Counted from the first letter of the stretch, positions 8,770 through 17,358 are shown. The stretch is 64,000 bases of DNA from Paractinoplanes brasiliensis (GCF_004362215.1 NZ_SNWR01000001.1:2358001-2422000); one strand, 5' to 3'. Made by a program: numbers and translations. Notes: generated by a model not told the origin, from the letters alone.

Positions 8770-9518
8770 GCAAGGGCAACCGGGGACGGGACCGCGCGGC
8801 GGCGCAGCGGATCGTCGAACAGCAGAAGGCGGCCGAGCGCCGGCGGCAGGTGACGATCTGGACCTCGGTCGGCGTGGTCGCCGTGCTGCTGATCGCCGGC
8901 CTGATCGGCTGGGGCGTACTCGCCAACCAGGAGAAGAAGACCGAGGCTTCGCGGGTCAGCACGCCGAGCGTGGCGGTCGACGACGGCACGGCCTTCGCGG
9001 TCGGCAGCGGCCCGGTCACGGTCGACATCTACGAGGACTTCATGTGCCCGGTCTGCAACCAGTTCGAGCAGCAGACCGGCCCGGCGATCGCACAGATGGT
9101 GACCGACAAGAAAGTGACCGTGCGGTACCACCCGGTGTCCATCCTGGACCGCGTGTCCAACGGCACCCAGTATTCGACCAGGGCGGCCGGGGCGGTGGCG
9201 GCCGCGGCCGTGGACGGCAAGTTCCTCGAGTACCACAACGTGCTGTTCGAGAACCAGCCCGCGGAGGGCACCGAGGGCCTCAGCAACGACAAGCTGATCG
9301 AGCTGGGCCGCGGTGTCGGCCTGGGCGACTCGTTCGCCACGGCGGTCAGCGACGGCACGTACAAGCCGTGGGCCACCAAGGTCACCGAGACCTTCGCGTC
9401 GCGCGGCCACAACGGCACCCCGACCATCGTGGTCAACGGCAAGGTGGTCGAGGGTCCGGGCAACACGCTGCCCACCACCGAGGTCTTCACGCAGGCGGTC
9501 ACGGCGGCCGCCGGGTGA
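8766..9518 (+). CDS. membrane-anchored DsbA-like thioredoxin-fold protein
   Basis: 250 residues: a basic cytoplasmic N-terminus, one TM helix (about 31-52), then an extracytoplasmic DsbA/thioredoxin_4 domain. The active site is CPVC at residues 94-97 (YEDFMCPVCNQF) and the cis-Pro region is NGTPTIVVNG. It probably exchanges disulfides in exported proteins, with the preceding MauE/DoxX protein as the likely redox partner. It overlaps both neighbours by 4 bp, the centre of a four-gene operon (8275-10980). Whether it acts as oxidase or reductase cannot be told from sequence. Confidence 0.9.
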   Translation: MSKGNRGRDRAAAQRIVEQQKAAERRRQVTIWTSVGVVAVLLIAGLIGWGVLANQEKKTEASRVSTPSVAVDDGTAFAVGSGPVTVDIYEDFMCPVCNQFEQQTGPAIAQMVTDKKVTVRYHPVSILDRVSNGTQYSTRAAGAVAAAAVDGKFLEYHNVLFENQPAEGTEGLSNDKLIELGRGVGLGDSFATAVSDGTYKPWATKVTETFASRGHNGTPTIVVNGKVVEGPGNTLPTTEVFTQAVTAAAG

Positions 9519-10504
9519 GACGTCTCGCCCTGATCGTGGCGGTGGCCGGCTCGGTACTCGGGCCGGCCACACCCGCGTCGGCCCACGGCGGGGACGTCGG
9601 GGGCGGCACGGCGTACCGGACCGAGGTCGCCTCGATCACGCTCGACGGCGTCGACGCCCGTACGGTGGAGGCGGGTGCCCGGCTCGAGCTGAGCAACAAC
9701 ACCGGGCACTCCGTCGAGATCCTCGGCTACTCCGGCGAGCCGTACCTCGACGTGCGGCCCGGCGGCACCTGGCAGAACGTGAACTCGCCGGCCGCGTACC
9801 TCAACGAGACCCTGGCCTTCGAAGCGGCAGTGCCCCCGAACGCCGACCCGACAGCGCCGCCGTCCTGGCGCAAGATCTCGGACTCGACCACGGTGCGCTG
9901 GCACGATCGGCGGACCCAGTGGGTGAGCGAGGAGCAGCCGCCGCAGGCCGTCGCCGACCCGTCCCGCGCACACCGCCTGCGCGACTGGAGCGTTCCGCTG
10001 CGGGCACAGACCACCACGTACGAGATCCGCGGCACCCTCGACTGGGAACCGCCGCCCGTGGCCTGGAAGTGGTGGGCCGGGGCGGTGCTGGCCGGCCTGG
10101 CCGCCGCGGCGCTGGCCTACCGGTCGCCGCGATCGGTGCGAGGGATCGCGCTCGTCGCGGGGTCGGCGCCCCTCACGTACGGGGTCCTGCGCGTTCTGGA
10201 CGGTGAGACCCCGGCGCCGGTGCTGATCCTGGCCGGGCTGCTGGGGCTGGCCGCGGCGTACCGGCACCCGCCGTTCTATCTGGCCCTTTCCGGGGCCGTG
10301 GTCGCGGTGTTCGGCGGCTTCAACGAGACACAGGTCCTCGCCGCCGCCGTGACCCCGACCGCCGGGCCGGGCTGGTTGGCCCGGCTCGCCGTGGTGCTGG
10401 CGCTGGGCCTGGGGGCGGGAATGGCGCTGACCGGAGTGCTGCGGATGCGGGCCGCGGAACCGGCTCCGGCTTCCCGAGAGCCGGGTCTATCGTCATCGGC
10501 ATGA
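9515..10504 (+). CDS. secreted/membrane protein with mature N-terminal His, unknown function
   Basis: 329 residues from a GTG that overlaps the previous stop. A signal peptide ends PASA before HGGD, so the mature protein would start with His24, as in CopC-type proteins. An extracytoplasmic region rich in aromatic residues follows (to about residue 190), then about five TM helices. There are no cysteines, so it is not itself a thiol carrier despite its redox neighbours. The position between a CPVC protein and Bcp, near CopC-CopD and SigC, suggests a metal or envelope stress role. This is inference; the family is not one I can name with certainty. Confidence 0.75.
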   Translation: MRRLALIVAVAGSVLGPATPASAHGGDVGGGTAYRTEVASITLDGVDARTVEAGARLELSNNTGHSVEILGYSGEPYLDVRPGGTWQNVNSPAAYLNETLAFEAAVPPNADPTAPPSWRKISDSTTVRWHDRRTQWVSEEQPPQAVADPSRAHRLRDWSVPLRAQTTTYEIRGTLDWEPPPVAWKWWAGAVLAGLAAAALAYRSPRSVRGIALVAGSAPLTYGVLRVLDGETPAPVLILAGLLGLAAAYRHPPFYLALSGAVVAVFGGFNETQVLAAAVTPTAGPGWLARLAVVLALGLGAGMALTGVLRMRAAEPAPASREPGLSSSA

Positions 10505-10980
10505 CTGAGACCGTCCGACTCTCCGCCGGCGACCCGGCGCCCGACTTCAGCCTGCCGACCGACAACGGCGACCGGCTCACCCTCAAGGACCTGCGCGGAC
10601 GCAAGGTCGTGCTGTACGCCTACCCGGCCGCCATGACCCCCGGCTGCACCACCCAGGCGTGTGACTTCCGCGACTCGCTGGGCTCGCTGCAGGCCGCCGG
10701 TTACGAGGTCGTCGGCATCTCCCCCGACGCCCCGGCCAAGCTGGCCAAGTTCCGCGAGCGCGACGCCATCACGTTCCCGCTGGTCAGCGACGAGGACAGG
10801 AGCGTGCTGACCGCGTACGGGGCGTTCGGCGAAAAGAAGAACTACGGCAAGACGGTGATGGGCGTCATCCGGTCGACCTTCGTGATCGACGAGAACGGCG
10901 TCATCGAGCGGGCCCTCTACAACGTCAAGGCGACCGGCCACGTCGCCAAGCTGCGCCGCGATCTGGGCGTCGACTCCTAA
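10501..10980 (+). CDS. bcp: thioredoxin-dependent peroxiredoxin Bcp
   Basis: 159-residue peroxiredoxin of the Bcp/PrxQ type that reduces H2O2 and organic peroxides in the cytoplasm using thioredoxin. The peroxidatic Cys49 lies in MTPGCTTQAC, with the resolving Cys54 five residues on, and APDFSLP is present near the N-terminus. Length is normal. The ATG overlaps the upstream TGA, making it the last gene of the redox operon. A hairpin terminator follows at 11040-11083. Confidence 0.95.
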   Translation: MTETVRLSAGDPAPDFSLPTDNGDRLTLKDLRGRKVVLYAYPAAMTPGCTTQACDFRDSLGSLQAAGYEVVGISPDAPAKLAKFRERDAITFPLVSDEDRSVLTAYGAFGEKKNYGKTVMGVIRSTFVIDENGVIERALYNVKATGHVAKLRRDLGVDS

Positions 10981-11039
10981 AGTCTGACCTTCCGCGGGCG
11001 ATGACAATGACAGGACCCGTTCCGGGGCGCCGGTAGACC

Positions 11040-11083
11040 CACGGCGGCTGTCACGCGGCTTGATCCGCGAGGCGGCCGCCGTG
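11040..11083 (+). terminator. terminator of the redox operon
   Basis: Nine-bp perfect arms (11040-11048 and 11075-11083) enclose a second small GCGG/CCGC stem, about 60 nt after the bcp stop. Confidence 0.7.
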
Positions 11084-11160
11084 CTGTGTGGCCGCCAGTC
11101 CGCTTTCGGCCGGTGAGCGTCTAGACTGCGTGCAACGTGTTCGCCCTCGGGGCGGATCCG

Positions 11161-11244
11161 GCGGGAGTGGCGTAATAGGCAGCCGCGCGGGTTTTAGGTG
11201 CCCGTGCCCGAGAGGGCGTGGGGGTTCAAGTCCCCCCTTCCGCA
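11161..11244 (+). tRNA. tRNA-Leu(UAG)
   Basis: Class II tRNA. The acceptor stem GCGGGAG pairs with CTTCCGC. The anticodon stem CGGGT/GCCCG (11188-11192 and 11200-11204) carries the loop TTTAGGT with anticodon TAG at 11195-11197. There is a long variable arm (GCCC gaga GGGC) and a T arm with TTCAAGT. The discriminator is A11244. The next bases are CCG, so a complete CCA end is not encoded. Confidence 0.95.
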
Positions 11245-11264
11245 CCGATCGCGATGATGGCCGC

Positions 11265-11783
11265 ATGCCTGTTGAGTTCGTTCTGGATCCTCCGCTCACC
11301 GACGAGCTCCGCGCGAGCATCGTCACGCTCTGGGTCGACGTCACCAACGCCGGCGGGGCTGTCGGGTTCGTCGCGCCCGTCCGGCGTGACGACGTCGAGC
11401 CCGTGGCCGAGGCCGCCTTCGCCGGGGTGCGGGCCGGCGTGGACCACCTGCTGCTCGGTCTCGACGACGGCGAGCCGGTCGCGCTGCTGTTCGTGGTGAG
11501 CAACCGGTTCGCGCTCAAGGAGCACTGGCGGGTGCTCAAACGGGTCATGGTGACGCCCGGACGGCAGGGCCACGGCTACGGCGCCGCGCTGATGCGCGAG
11601 GCCGAGCGGGTCGCCCGGCAGATGGGGCTGGCCGGCATCCAGGTGACAGTGCGCGGCGGCGCTGGGACGGAAAAGTTCTACGAGCGCCTCGGCTACCGCG
11701 AGGTGGGCCGGATCCCGGGCGCGCTGCGGGTGGGGCCGGGTGACGACCGGGACGAGATCCAGATGTGGATGCCGCTGGGCTGA
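11265..11783 (+). CDS. GNAT-family N-acetyltransferase
   Basis: 172 residues with a GCN5-type fold. The acetyl-CoA pyrophosphate-binding motif is RQGHGYGAALMREAERVA, and the C-terminal GTEKFYERLGYREVGRIPG is typical of the last strands. The substrate is unknown. It starts 20 nt after the tRNA-Leu gene at ATG 11265 and is followed by a hairpin shared with the convergent expansin-like gene. Confidence 0.85.
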   Translation: MPVEFVLDPPLTDELRASIVTLWVDVTNAGGAVGFVAPVRRDDVEPVAEAAFAGVRAGVDHLLLGLDDGEPVALLFVVSNRFALKEHWRVLKRVMVTPGRQGHGYGAALMREAERVARQMGLAGIQVTVRGGAGTEKFYERLGYREVGRIPGALRVGPGDDRDEIQMWMPLG

Positions 11784-11793
11784 CGTCGGTGCA

Positions 11794-11831
11794 CCCGGCC
11801 GGACACGATGGGGGGAACGCGTCCGGCCGGG
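11794..11831. terminator. bidirectional terminator
   Basis: Eleven-bp perfect arms (11794-11804 and 11821-11831) with a 16-nt loop lie between the convergent GNAT and expansin-like genes. Confidence 0.75.
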
Positions 11832-11847
11832 CGTGGTGGGGAAATAC

Positions 11848-12792
11848 TCAGGAACAGCGTGGGGCGTCGGCCGTCAGATTCGCGTCGAGCTGGGCGGGCT
11901 GCTGCGTGGTGGGCTCGACCGTGGCCTCCTCGAGCAGCGGGGCTGCCGAGGCCGTCGTGGTGCTGGGCTTGGTGGTGGGCTTCACCGTCGGCTTCTTGGT
12001 GGCGGGCGTTGTCTTCTTCTCGGTCTTCTTGTCCGGCGTGGAGACCTCGGGCCGGCGGACGACACTGCCGCCGAGCTTGGCCGTGGTCTTCTGGGTCTTG
12101 CCGATCGCGAGCTTGATGTCGGGAACGGTGACCGAGTTCCCGTACACATCGGTGATCTTGACCTTGAAGGGGCCGTTGCCGGCGCCGCTCGGGATCGTCC
12201 AGTAGTTGAAGTCCTCGCGCGACGCGGACTTGAAGCTGCCGCCCTTGCCCGCGACCTTGACCGAGGCGAGCTGGTTGCTGTGGTTGTCGATCAGCACGCT
12301 CAGCCAGTACTGCGAGGAGCCTTCCTTCACCCGTACGGAGATGGGACCTGGGACTGACGCGCCGGGAACCGCCTTGTAGGTGATCGGGATGATCCCGTCG
12401 GACTTCACGCCGATCTTCTTGAACGCCGTGAGGCTCAGGTCCAGGTGACCCGCCGGGCACTCCGGGCAGGAGTCGATGACCTTGACGCGGGTCTTGCCCT
12501 TCGGCCCGGTCACGTCGATGTACGTGCCGCAGGCCGCGCCGCTGGAGTACTCGTTGTGCTGGCCCAGTGCCACGTACAGGTCGTCGGCGGGCGGGCTCGG
12601 GAACGAGCAGTTGCCGAGCGTGCCCTCGAGGAAGAAGTACGTCGCCTTGCCCTTCTTGGCCGTGGTCGACGGCGGGGCGGCGCAGGCGGCGCCGCTGTTC
12701 TGGAGCACGAGCGTGACCCCCAGAATTGCGGCGAGGAAGACAGCGCCCCCGGCGGCGAGCCATCGGGGCGAGAACAGACGAGATCCGGTCAC
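11848..12792 (-). CDS. secreted expansin-like protein with Pro/Thr-rich tail
   Basis: 314 residues. An N-terminal signal/TM segment is followed by a double-psi beta-barrel domain (CGTYIDVTGPKG and VIDSCPECPAGHLDLS, the last Asp typical of RlpA/expansin barrels) and a second beta domain with DNHSNQLASVKVAG and FNYWTIPSGAG, as in bacterial expansins (EXLX type). Such proteins loosen cell-wall polysaccharides without hydrolysis. The last ~70 residues are Lys/Thr/Pro-rich (KPTVKPTTKPSTTT), a likely wall-spanning linker. The polymer target (plant cellulose or own wall) cannot be read from sequence. Confidence 0.85.
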   Translation of the reverse strand: MTGSRLFSPRWLAAGGAVFLAAILGVTLVLQNSGAACAAPPSTTAKKGKATYFFLEGTLGNCSFPSPPADDLYVALGQHNEYSSGAACGTYIDVTGPKGKTRVKVIDSCPECPAGHLDLSLTAFKKIGVKSDGIIPITYKAVPGASVPGPISVRVKEGSSQYWLSVLIDNHSNQLASVKVAGKGGSFKSASREDFNYWTIPSGAGNGPFKVKITDVYGNSVTVPDIKLAIGKTQKTTAKLGGSVVRRPEVSTPDKKTEKKTTPATKKPTVKPTTKPSTTTASAAPLLEEATVEPTTQQPAQLDANLTADAPRCS

Positions 12793-12895
12793 GCAGAGGA
12801 ACCCTGCCGCCGTACGGGCGCAGCGGCAACTTTCCTAAGACACTCCTAAGCTTCCGGCGGCCGGCTTCACCCGCTCGCGTGGAGGCCTCAGCCGT

Positions 12896-13693
12896 TCACC
12901 CGACCTCGACCGGGTCATCGACATACACCATTCCCGACATATCCGGTATCAGGTTGATCGCGAAGAGCAACCCGTCGCCGAAACGTCGATGCGTGCCGAG
13001 AATCCGCAACGGCTGCCGGCCCACCTCACCGGTGTCCTGATCGACGGTGGTCACCACACAGCGGGCACACGACTTGGCCGCCCGGAACCTGACCTCCCCG
13101 ATCCGCACCGTTCGCCCGAGCCAGTCGTCCTCAGCCCACGGCGGCGCTCCCTCGACCACCAGATTGGGCCGGAACCGGGTCATCGGCACCGGCTCCTCCC
13201 CCGCCTCGACCAGCCAGTCGTTCAGCGCCGACAACGAACCCTCGTTGGCGAGCAACACCGGGAACCCGTCGGCCAGGCTCACCCTGTCGTCCACCCGGGC
13301 GTGCGACTCGATCGGGCGGCTGGTCGGGTCGGCCTGCCACACGAGCCGGGCGTCCCGCTCGAGGAACCGGCTGCTCCACTCCTTCTCGGCCAGCCGCACC
13401 GGCACCGGAGGCTTGCTGCTGAACACGCGCACGAAATCCTCGGGCCCGTCGACCGGCTCGTCCACCTCCAGCGGCGCCATCCCCGGCGCGTGGAGGACCA
13501 GCCCACTCGTTCTTGGCGTGACGGTCAGCCGGGTGAGGCGGGGGTCGTCGCGCTGGGTGATACCCACCCCGTCGGCGTCGACCATGAGCCAGCGGCGGTC
13601 GCCGGCCAACCCCCACGGCTCCACCACAGCGCTGCGATGCGCGACGCGATGACAGCCCTTGACCGGGTACGAGTACAGGGCCGTGATCCGCAT
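12896..13693 (-). CDS. MOSC-domain protein (mARC/YcbX-like)
   Basis: 265 residues. An N-terminal MOSC beta-barrel (MRITALYSYPVKGC, GLAGDRRWLMVDADG) precedes the C-terminal MOSC domain, with RFRPNLVVEG and AAKSCARCVVTTVDQDTG. The last contains the conserved Cys proposed to bind the molybdenum cofactor in mARC/YcbX proteins. These reduce N-hydroxylated compounds or act as sulfur carriers with a ferredoxin partner. There is no C-terminal 2Fe-2S domain here, so an external electron donor would be needed. The start is set at ATG 13693, where the conserved N-terminus begins; a longer frame (13756) adds an unconserved stretch. Confidence 0.87.
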   Translation of the reverse strand: MRITALYSYPVKGCHRVAHRSAVVEPWGLAGDRRWLMVDADGVGITQRDDPRLTRLTVTPRTSGLVLHAPGMAPLEVDEPVDGPEDFVRVFSSKPPVPVRLAEKEWSSRFLERDARLVWQADPTSRPIESHARVDDRVSLADGFPVLLANEGSLSALNDWLVEAGEEPVPMTRFRPNLVVEGAPPWAEDDWLGRTVRIGEVRFRAAKSCARCVVTTVDQDTGEVGRQPLRILGTHRRFGDGLLFAINLIPDMSGMVYVDDPVEVG

Positions 13694-13976
13694 GCCCCAG
13701 CCTGACACGCCACCCGAATCCCCGCCTCGCCGTTTGAGCGCGGACGAACTGCCCACTCGTACGCCGGAACGTCGGACAGAGCGGGCACGATCAGCACGGT
13801 GACCGGGTGCTCGTTCGCTCCGGGGGCCGCGTGCCCGTCGGCGGCCGCATCGTCGAGGGCTCGGCCGAGATGGGCGAGTTGGGCGCCGTCCTGATGAGCG
13901 CGTAGACCATTGTGGTCGCCCTCAACGCCGAGTTGCTGCGGCGGGTACGCCTGACACCGTAGCCGCCGGGCAACGG
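13694..13976. other. intergenic region, no convincing gene
   Basis: About 280 bp between the divergent MOSC and MerR genes. A plus-strand open stretch of about 60 codons ends with TAG near 13904, but it has no recognisable product or RBS. It could be a gene remnant. Confidence 0.5.
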
Positions 13977-14001
13977 TTGACTGTGACGTCGCGTCACAGT
14001 C
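13977..14001 (+). promoter_or_regulatory. MerR-type promoter with palindromic operator
   Basis: A perfect 10-3-10 palindrome (GACTGTGACG tcg CGTCACAGTC) occupies 13979-14001. It overlaps a TTGACT -35-like box (13977-13982) and fills the 19-bp space to a weak -10-like GACACT (14002-14007). Dyads inside an elongated spacer are the hallmark of MerR-activated promoters. The regulator starts at 14014. Confidence 0.75.
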
Positions 14002-14013
14002 GACACTGATCGG

Positions 14014-14835
14014 GTGCGCATCGCAGAGCTGGCGGATCTGGCCGGGACCACGGTCCGGACGATCCGCTACTACCACCAGATCGGGCTGTTGCCGGTTCCC
14101 GAGCACCGTGACGGTGTCCGGGACTACGGCATGTCGCACCTGGCCCGGCTGGTGCGCATCCGCTGGCTGACCCGAGCCGGGGTGGGGCTGACACAGATCG
14201 CGGCGATGATCGGCGACCCGGCGCCACCCCCGGCCGGCGCCGCACCACCGGATCCGGCGCCGGTCCTGGCCGACCTGCGGGCGACGGTCACCGCCGTCGA
14301 GGAGCAGCTGCAACGGCTGCGGGATCAGCGCGACCGGCTCCGAAGCCTGATCGGCGCGGTGGAACGCGACGGTTCGCTGTCGCCGATGCCCGCGGCGATC
14401 GTCCGCTTCTACGACCACATGCACGCCCAGGCCGCCGATCCACAGACCCGCCGGGTGATCCGCCGCGAGCGGGACTTCATGGAGCTCGCCTTCTATCGCG
14501 GTGACATGCCGCCGGAGTCGGCACGGGCGTACGAGGGGTTCACGGAGGCGGGCCTGGCCGAGAGCTCGGCGTTGTTCGGCCGGATCGCGGACCGGGTGCG
14601 CCGCGGTGGCGATCTCGACGACCGGGAGATCGACGAGATCGCCACCGCGGTGATCGACCGGGTCAGCCGTCACCTCGGCGCCGACCTGCCGCGGGTGACC
14701 CGGTCGATCGATCCGGAGATGGCCCGGCGGGCGGTGGAGCTGTACGTGCGGCTCACCGAACCGGGCGAACAGCGCGTCGCCCGGGTCATCGGCGACGCGG
14801 TCCTGACCATGATCGAGAAAGGGAGAGCGCAGTGA
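14014..14835 (+). CDS. MerR-family regulator of the ABC exporter
   Basis: 273 residues. The N-terminal winged HTH reads MRIAELADLAGTTVRTIRYYHQIGLLP. A Pro/Ala linker and a coiled-coil dimerisation helix (about 88-115) follow, then a large C-terminal all-alpha ligand-binding domain (about 130-270), so it is probably a drug-sensing member. GTG start at 14014. The stop overlaps the GTG of the ABC ATPase (GTGA), so it is co-transcribed with the exporter and probably autoregulated through the palindrome just upstream. The ligand is unknown. Confidence 0.88.
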   Translation: MRIAELADLAGTTVRTIRYYHQIGLLPVPEHRDGVRDYGMSHLARLVRIRWLTRAGVGLTQIAAMIGDPAPPPAGAAPPDPAPVLADLRATVTAVEEQLQRLRDQRDRLRSLIGAVERDGSLSPMPAAIVRFYDHMHAQAADPQTRRVIRRERDFMELAFYRGDMPPESARAYEGFTEAGLAESSALFGRIADRVRRGGDLDDREIDEIATAVIDRVSRHLGADLPRVTRSIDPEMARRAVELYVRLTEPGEQRVARVIGDAVLTMIEKGRAQ

Positions 14836-15734
14836 CCGAGCTCATCATCGACGTCCACGGACTGGTCAAACGGTTCGGCGCGTTCATCGCCGTCGACGGT
14901 CTCGATCTGCGGGCCGGTCGGGGCGAGGTGCACGGTTTCCTGGGCCCGAACGGGGCCGGCAAGTCCACCACTATCAGGGTGCTGCTCGGCCTGTACCGCG
15001 CTTCTGCGGGCCGGGTCCGGGTCCTCGGCCGGGATCCGGGCCGGCACGCCGCCGAGGTCACCGCCCGGGTCTCGTACGTTCCGGGCGAGGTGACGCTCTG
15101 GCCGAACCTGACCGGGCAGGAGGTCCTCGACGCGTTCGGCGGTCTGCGCGGCAGCCGCGACGCCACTGCCGAGCGCCGCCTGGCCGACGCCTTCGCGCTC
15201 GACACCCGCCGGCTGGTGCGCACCTATTCGAAGGGCAACCGGCAGAAGGTGGTCCTCGTGGCCGCGTTCGCCGCCCGTACGGATCTGCTGGTGCTCGACG
15301 AGCCCACCTCCGGGCTGGATCCGCTGATGGAGGAAGTGTTCCAGCGTTGTGTCCGCGACGCGGTCGAGGCCGGTCGCACCGTCCTGCTGTCCAGTCACAT
15401 CCTGGCCGAGGTGGAGGACGTGTGCGACACGGTGACCATCATCAAGGACGGCAGGCTGGTGGAGTCGGGCCGGCTGGCCGACATGCGCCACCTCGCCGCT
15501 TCCACGGTCACCGCCCGGCTGCCCGCCAGGCTTGCCGACTCGATCGTCGCGCGGCTGCGCCAGGCCGGCGTGGCGGTGGAACCCGATGCCGGCACGATCC
15601 GGCTCGCCGTACCACGTGACCGGGTGCCCGCGGTGCTGGGCGTGCTCGCGGACGCCGACGCGGACGACATCACGTGCACCCCGGCGAAGCTGGAGGACCT
15701 GTTCCTGCGGCACTACGAGGTGGCGGCTCGATGA
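14832..15734 (+). CDS. ABC transporter ATP-binding protein (drug-exporter type)
   Basis: 300-residue cytoplasmic ATPase. Walker A is GPNGAGKSTT, the signature region is YSKGNRQKV, which departs from LSGGQ but is common in this group, Walker B is LLVLDEPTSGLDP, and the H-loop is LLSSHILAEVED. A C-terminal ~80-residue domain follows, as in DrrA/CcmA-like exporters. It powers the permease encoded next, with which it overlaps by 4 bp. The exported compound is unknown. Confidence 0.92.
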   Translation: MTELIIDVHGLVKRFGAFIAVDGLDLRAGRGEVHGFLGPNGAGKSTTIRVLLGLYRASAGRVRVLGRDPGRHAAEVTARVSYVPGEVTLWPNLTGQEVLDAFGGLRGSRDATAERRLADAFALDTRRLVRTYSKGNRQKVVLVAAFAARTDLLVLDEPTSGLDPLMEEVFQRCVRDAVEAGRTVLLSSHILAEVEDVCDTVTIIKDGRLVESGRLADMRHLAASTVTARLPARLADSIVARLRQAGVAVEPDAGTIRLAVPRDRVPAVLGVLADADADDITCTPAKLEDLFLRHYEVAAR

Positions 15735-17311
15735 CGCTGACCCGCCTGCTCGTCCGCAGGCACAGGCTGCTGCTCGCCTGCTGGCCGGCGCTGCTGATCG
15801 CGCTGTGCGCCACCGCGCAGGCCTACCAGGACACGTACGCCACCGAGGCGCAGCGGCACACCGCGGTCGAGCTGGCCCAGCAGAGCCCGGCGTCCACCTT
15901 GCTGTACGGGCGGCTGCCCGATCCCGGCACCCCGGCGCAGCTGTACGTGTGGGAGATCGGCGCGTTCGTCACCATTCTCGCCGCGATCATGGCTGTTCTG
16001 GCCGCCGTCGCGGTGACCCGTGCCGTCGAGGACGACGGTTCCCTCGAACTGCTGCGCAGTTGCGGGCTCACCCCGCTGCGGCCCCTGCGCAGCGCCCTGA
16101 CCGTGCTGATCTCGGTAGCGGCTGTGCTGACGGCCGGTTGCGCCGGCGCGATCATGGCCACGGCAGGTCAGGTGGACGGGGTGACCGCATCGGGCGCGGC
16201 AGCGTTCGCCGTCGTGGTCGGGCTGACGTTCCTGCTGGTCGCCTCGGTAACGGTGGTGCTGGCGCAGGTCGCGCCGGCGGCTGGTCAGGCCCGGCTGCTC
16301 GGCTTGCTGGTGGTCGGCGCCGCGTTCGCCGTTCGGGCGATCGCCGACTCCGGGCAGCTCGATGTCCTCAACACGGTCAGCCCGCTCGGACTGCGCGCGA
16401 CGGTCGAACCCTTCACCGCCGACCGGTGGGCCGCCCTGCTCCCCGGGTTGCTGGCGTCGATGGTCCTGGTCGCCACCGCTGTGCTTCTGCAGGCGCGCCG
16501 CGAGTTCGGGGCAGGACTGATCCGGCGGCACGACACTCGCACCAGCAGGCTGCGGGTGCGAACCACCGCCGGGTTGACAGCCCGGCTCACCCGGTCATCG
16601 CTGCTGGCTTGGACCGTCGCGGTCGCCGCGATCGGCGCCCTGTTCGCCGCGATGGGTTCCGGCGCCATCGAGCAGCAACGCAACGGCGAGGTGGGCGGGT
16701 TCCTCGGCAGCCAGCTCGGCGGCGGTGATCCTGCCGCCGGTTATTTGTCCTACTGCGGCACGCTGGTCGGGATCGTCGTGTCCGCCTTCGCCGTCCTGTC
16801 GATGCTGGCCGCCGGGCGGGCCGAGGAATCGGGCATGACCGGCCTCGTGCTGACCGCCGGTGTGCGCCGGTGGGTGCCGGTGGCGGCGCAGGCCGCTGTC
16901 GCCGCTGCCGGCTGCGCGGTCGTTCTCACCGTCACCGGGCTGCTCACCGCGGCGATCGCGCCGGCCGTGATCGACGGCGAGGACATCGCCGTGCGTAGCC
17001 TCGCCTACGTCGTTGGGCAGTGGCCGGCCGTGGCGGGCATGATCGGCTGCGCGACGCTCCTGGTCGGCGCCGCCCCACGGCTTTCCGCGCTGGCGTGGCT
17101 GCCCCTGCTGGCCAGCGGTGTGCTGGCCCTGCTCGGTGACCTGCTGGGCGTTCCGGGGCGGGTTCAGCAGTGGGGGTTCTTCCAGCATGTGCCGGACGTG
17201 GCCGCCGCGGCGCCGGACGGGGTCGCGCTGCTGCTGCTCACCGGCACCGGTGTGGCCCTGGTCGTGGCCGGCGCCGCGGGTGTCACCCGTCGTGATCTGC
17301 GGGCCGGGTGA
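15731..17311 (+). CDS. ABC exporter permease
   Basis: 526-residue membrane protein with about 12 hydrophobic helices in two similar halves, the shape of single-chain Tip/LmrB-like ABC exporter permeases. It starts at ATG 15731, overlapping the ATPase stop. With the MerR regulator and the ATPase it makes a complete regulator-exporter operon, ended by the hairpin at 17329-17358. Substrate not deducible. Confidence 0.88.
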   Translation: MTLTRLLVRRHRLLLACWPALLIALCATAQAYQDTYATEAQRHTAVELAQQSPASTLLYGRLPDPGTPAQLYVWEIGAFVTILAAIMAVLAAVAVTRAVEDDGSLELLRSCGLTPLRPLRSALTVLISVAAVLTAGCAGAIMATAGQVDGVTASGAAAFAVVVGLTFLLVASVTVVLAQVAPAAGQARLLGLLVVGAAFAVRAIADSGQLDVLNTVSPLGLRATVEPFTADRWAALLPGLLASMVLVATAVLLQARREFGAGLIRRHDTRTSRLRVRTTAGLTARLTRSSLLAWTVAVAAIGALFAAMGSGAIEQQRNGEVGGFLGSQLGGGDPAAGYLSYCGTLVGIVVSAFAVLSMLAAGRAEESGMTGLVLTAGVRRWVPVAAQAAVAAAGCAVVLTVTGLLTAAIAPAVIDGEDIAVRSLAYVVGQWPAVAGMIGCATLLVGAAPRLSALAWLPLLASGVLALLGDLLGVPGRVQQWGFFQHVPDVAAAAPDGVALLLLTGTGVALVVAGAAGVTRRDLRAG

Positions 17312-17328
17312 GCCGGGCGGCAACGACA

Positions 17329-17358
17329 AACGGCGCCCGGCCACTGCCGGACGCCGTT
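17329..17358. terminator. bidirectional terminator
   Basis: Stem AACGGCG/CGCCGTT plus CCGG/CCGG with single unpaired bases and a 6-nt loop, between the exporter operon and the convergent small membrane-protein gene. Confidence 0.75.

Noticed and set aside
11161..11244. Integration site (attB) at tRNA-Leu
   Set aside because: No integrase gene, no repeated 3' end of the tRNA and no prophage-like genes follow.
13750..13904. Possible short plus-strand gene before the MerR operator
   Set aside because: About 60 codons with no RBS, no start in a good position and no recognisable family; kept only as a possible remnant.
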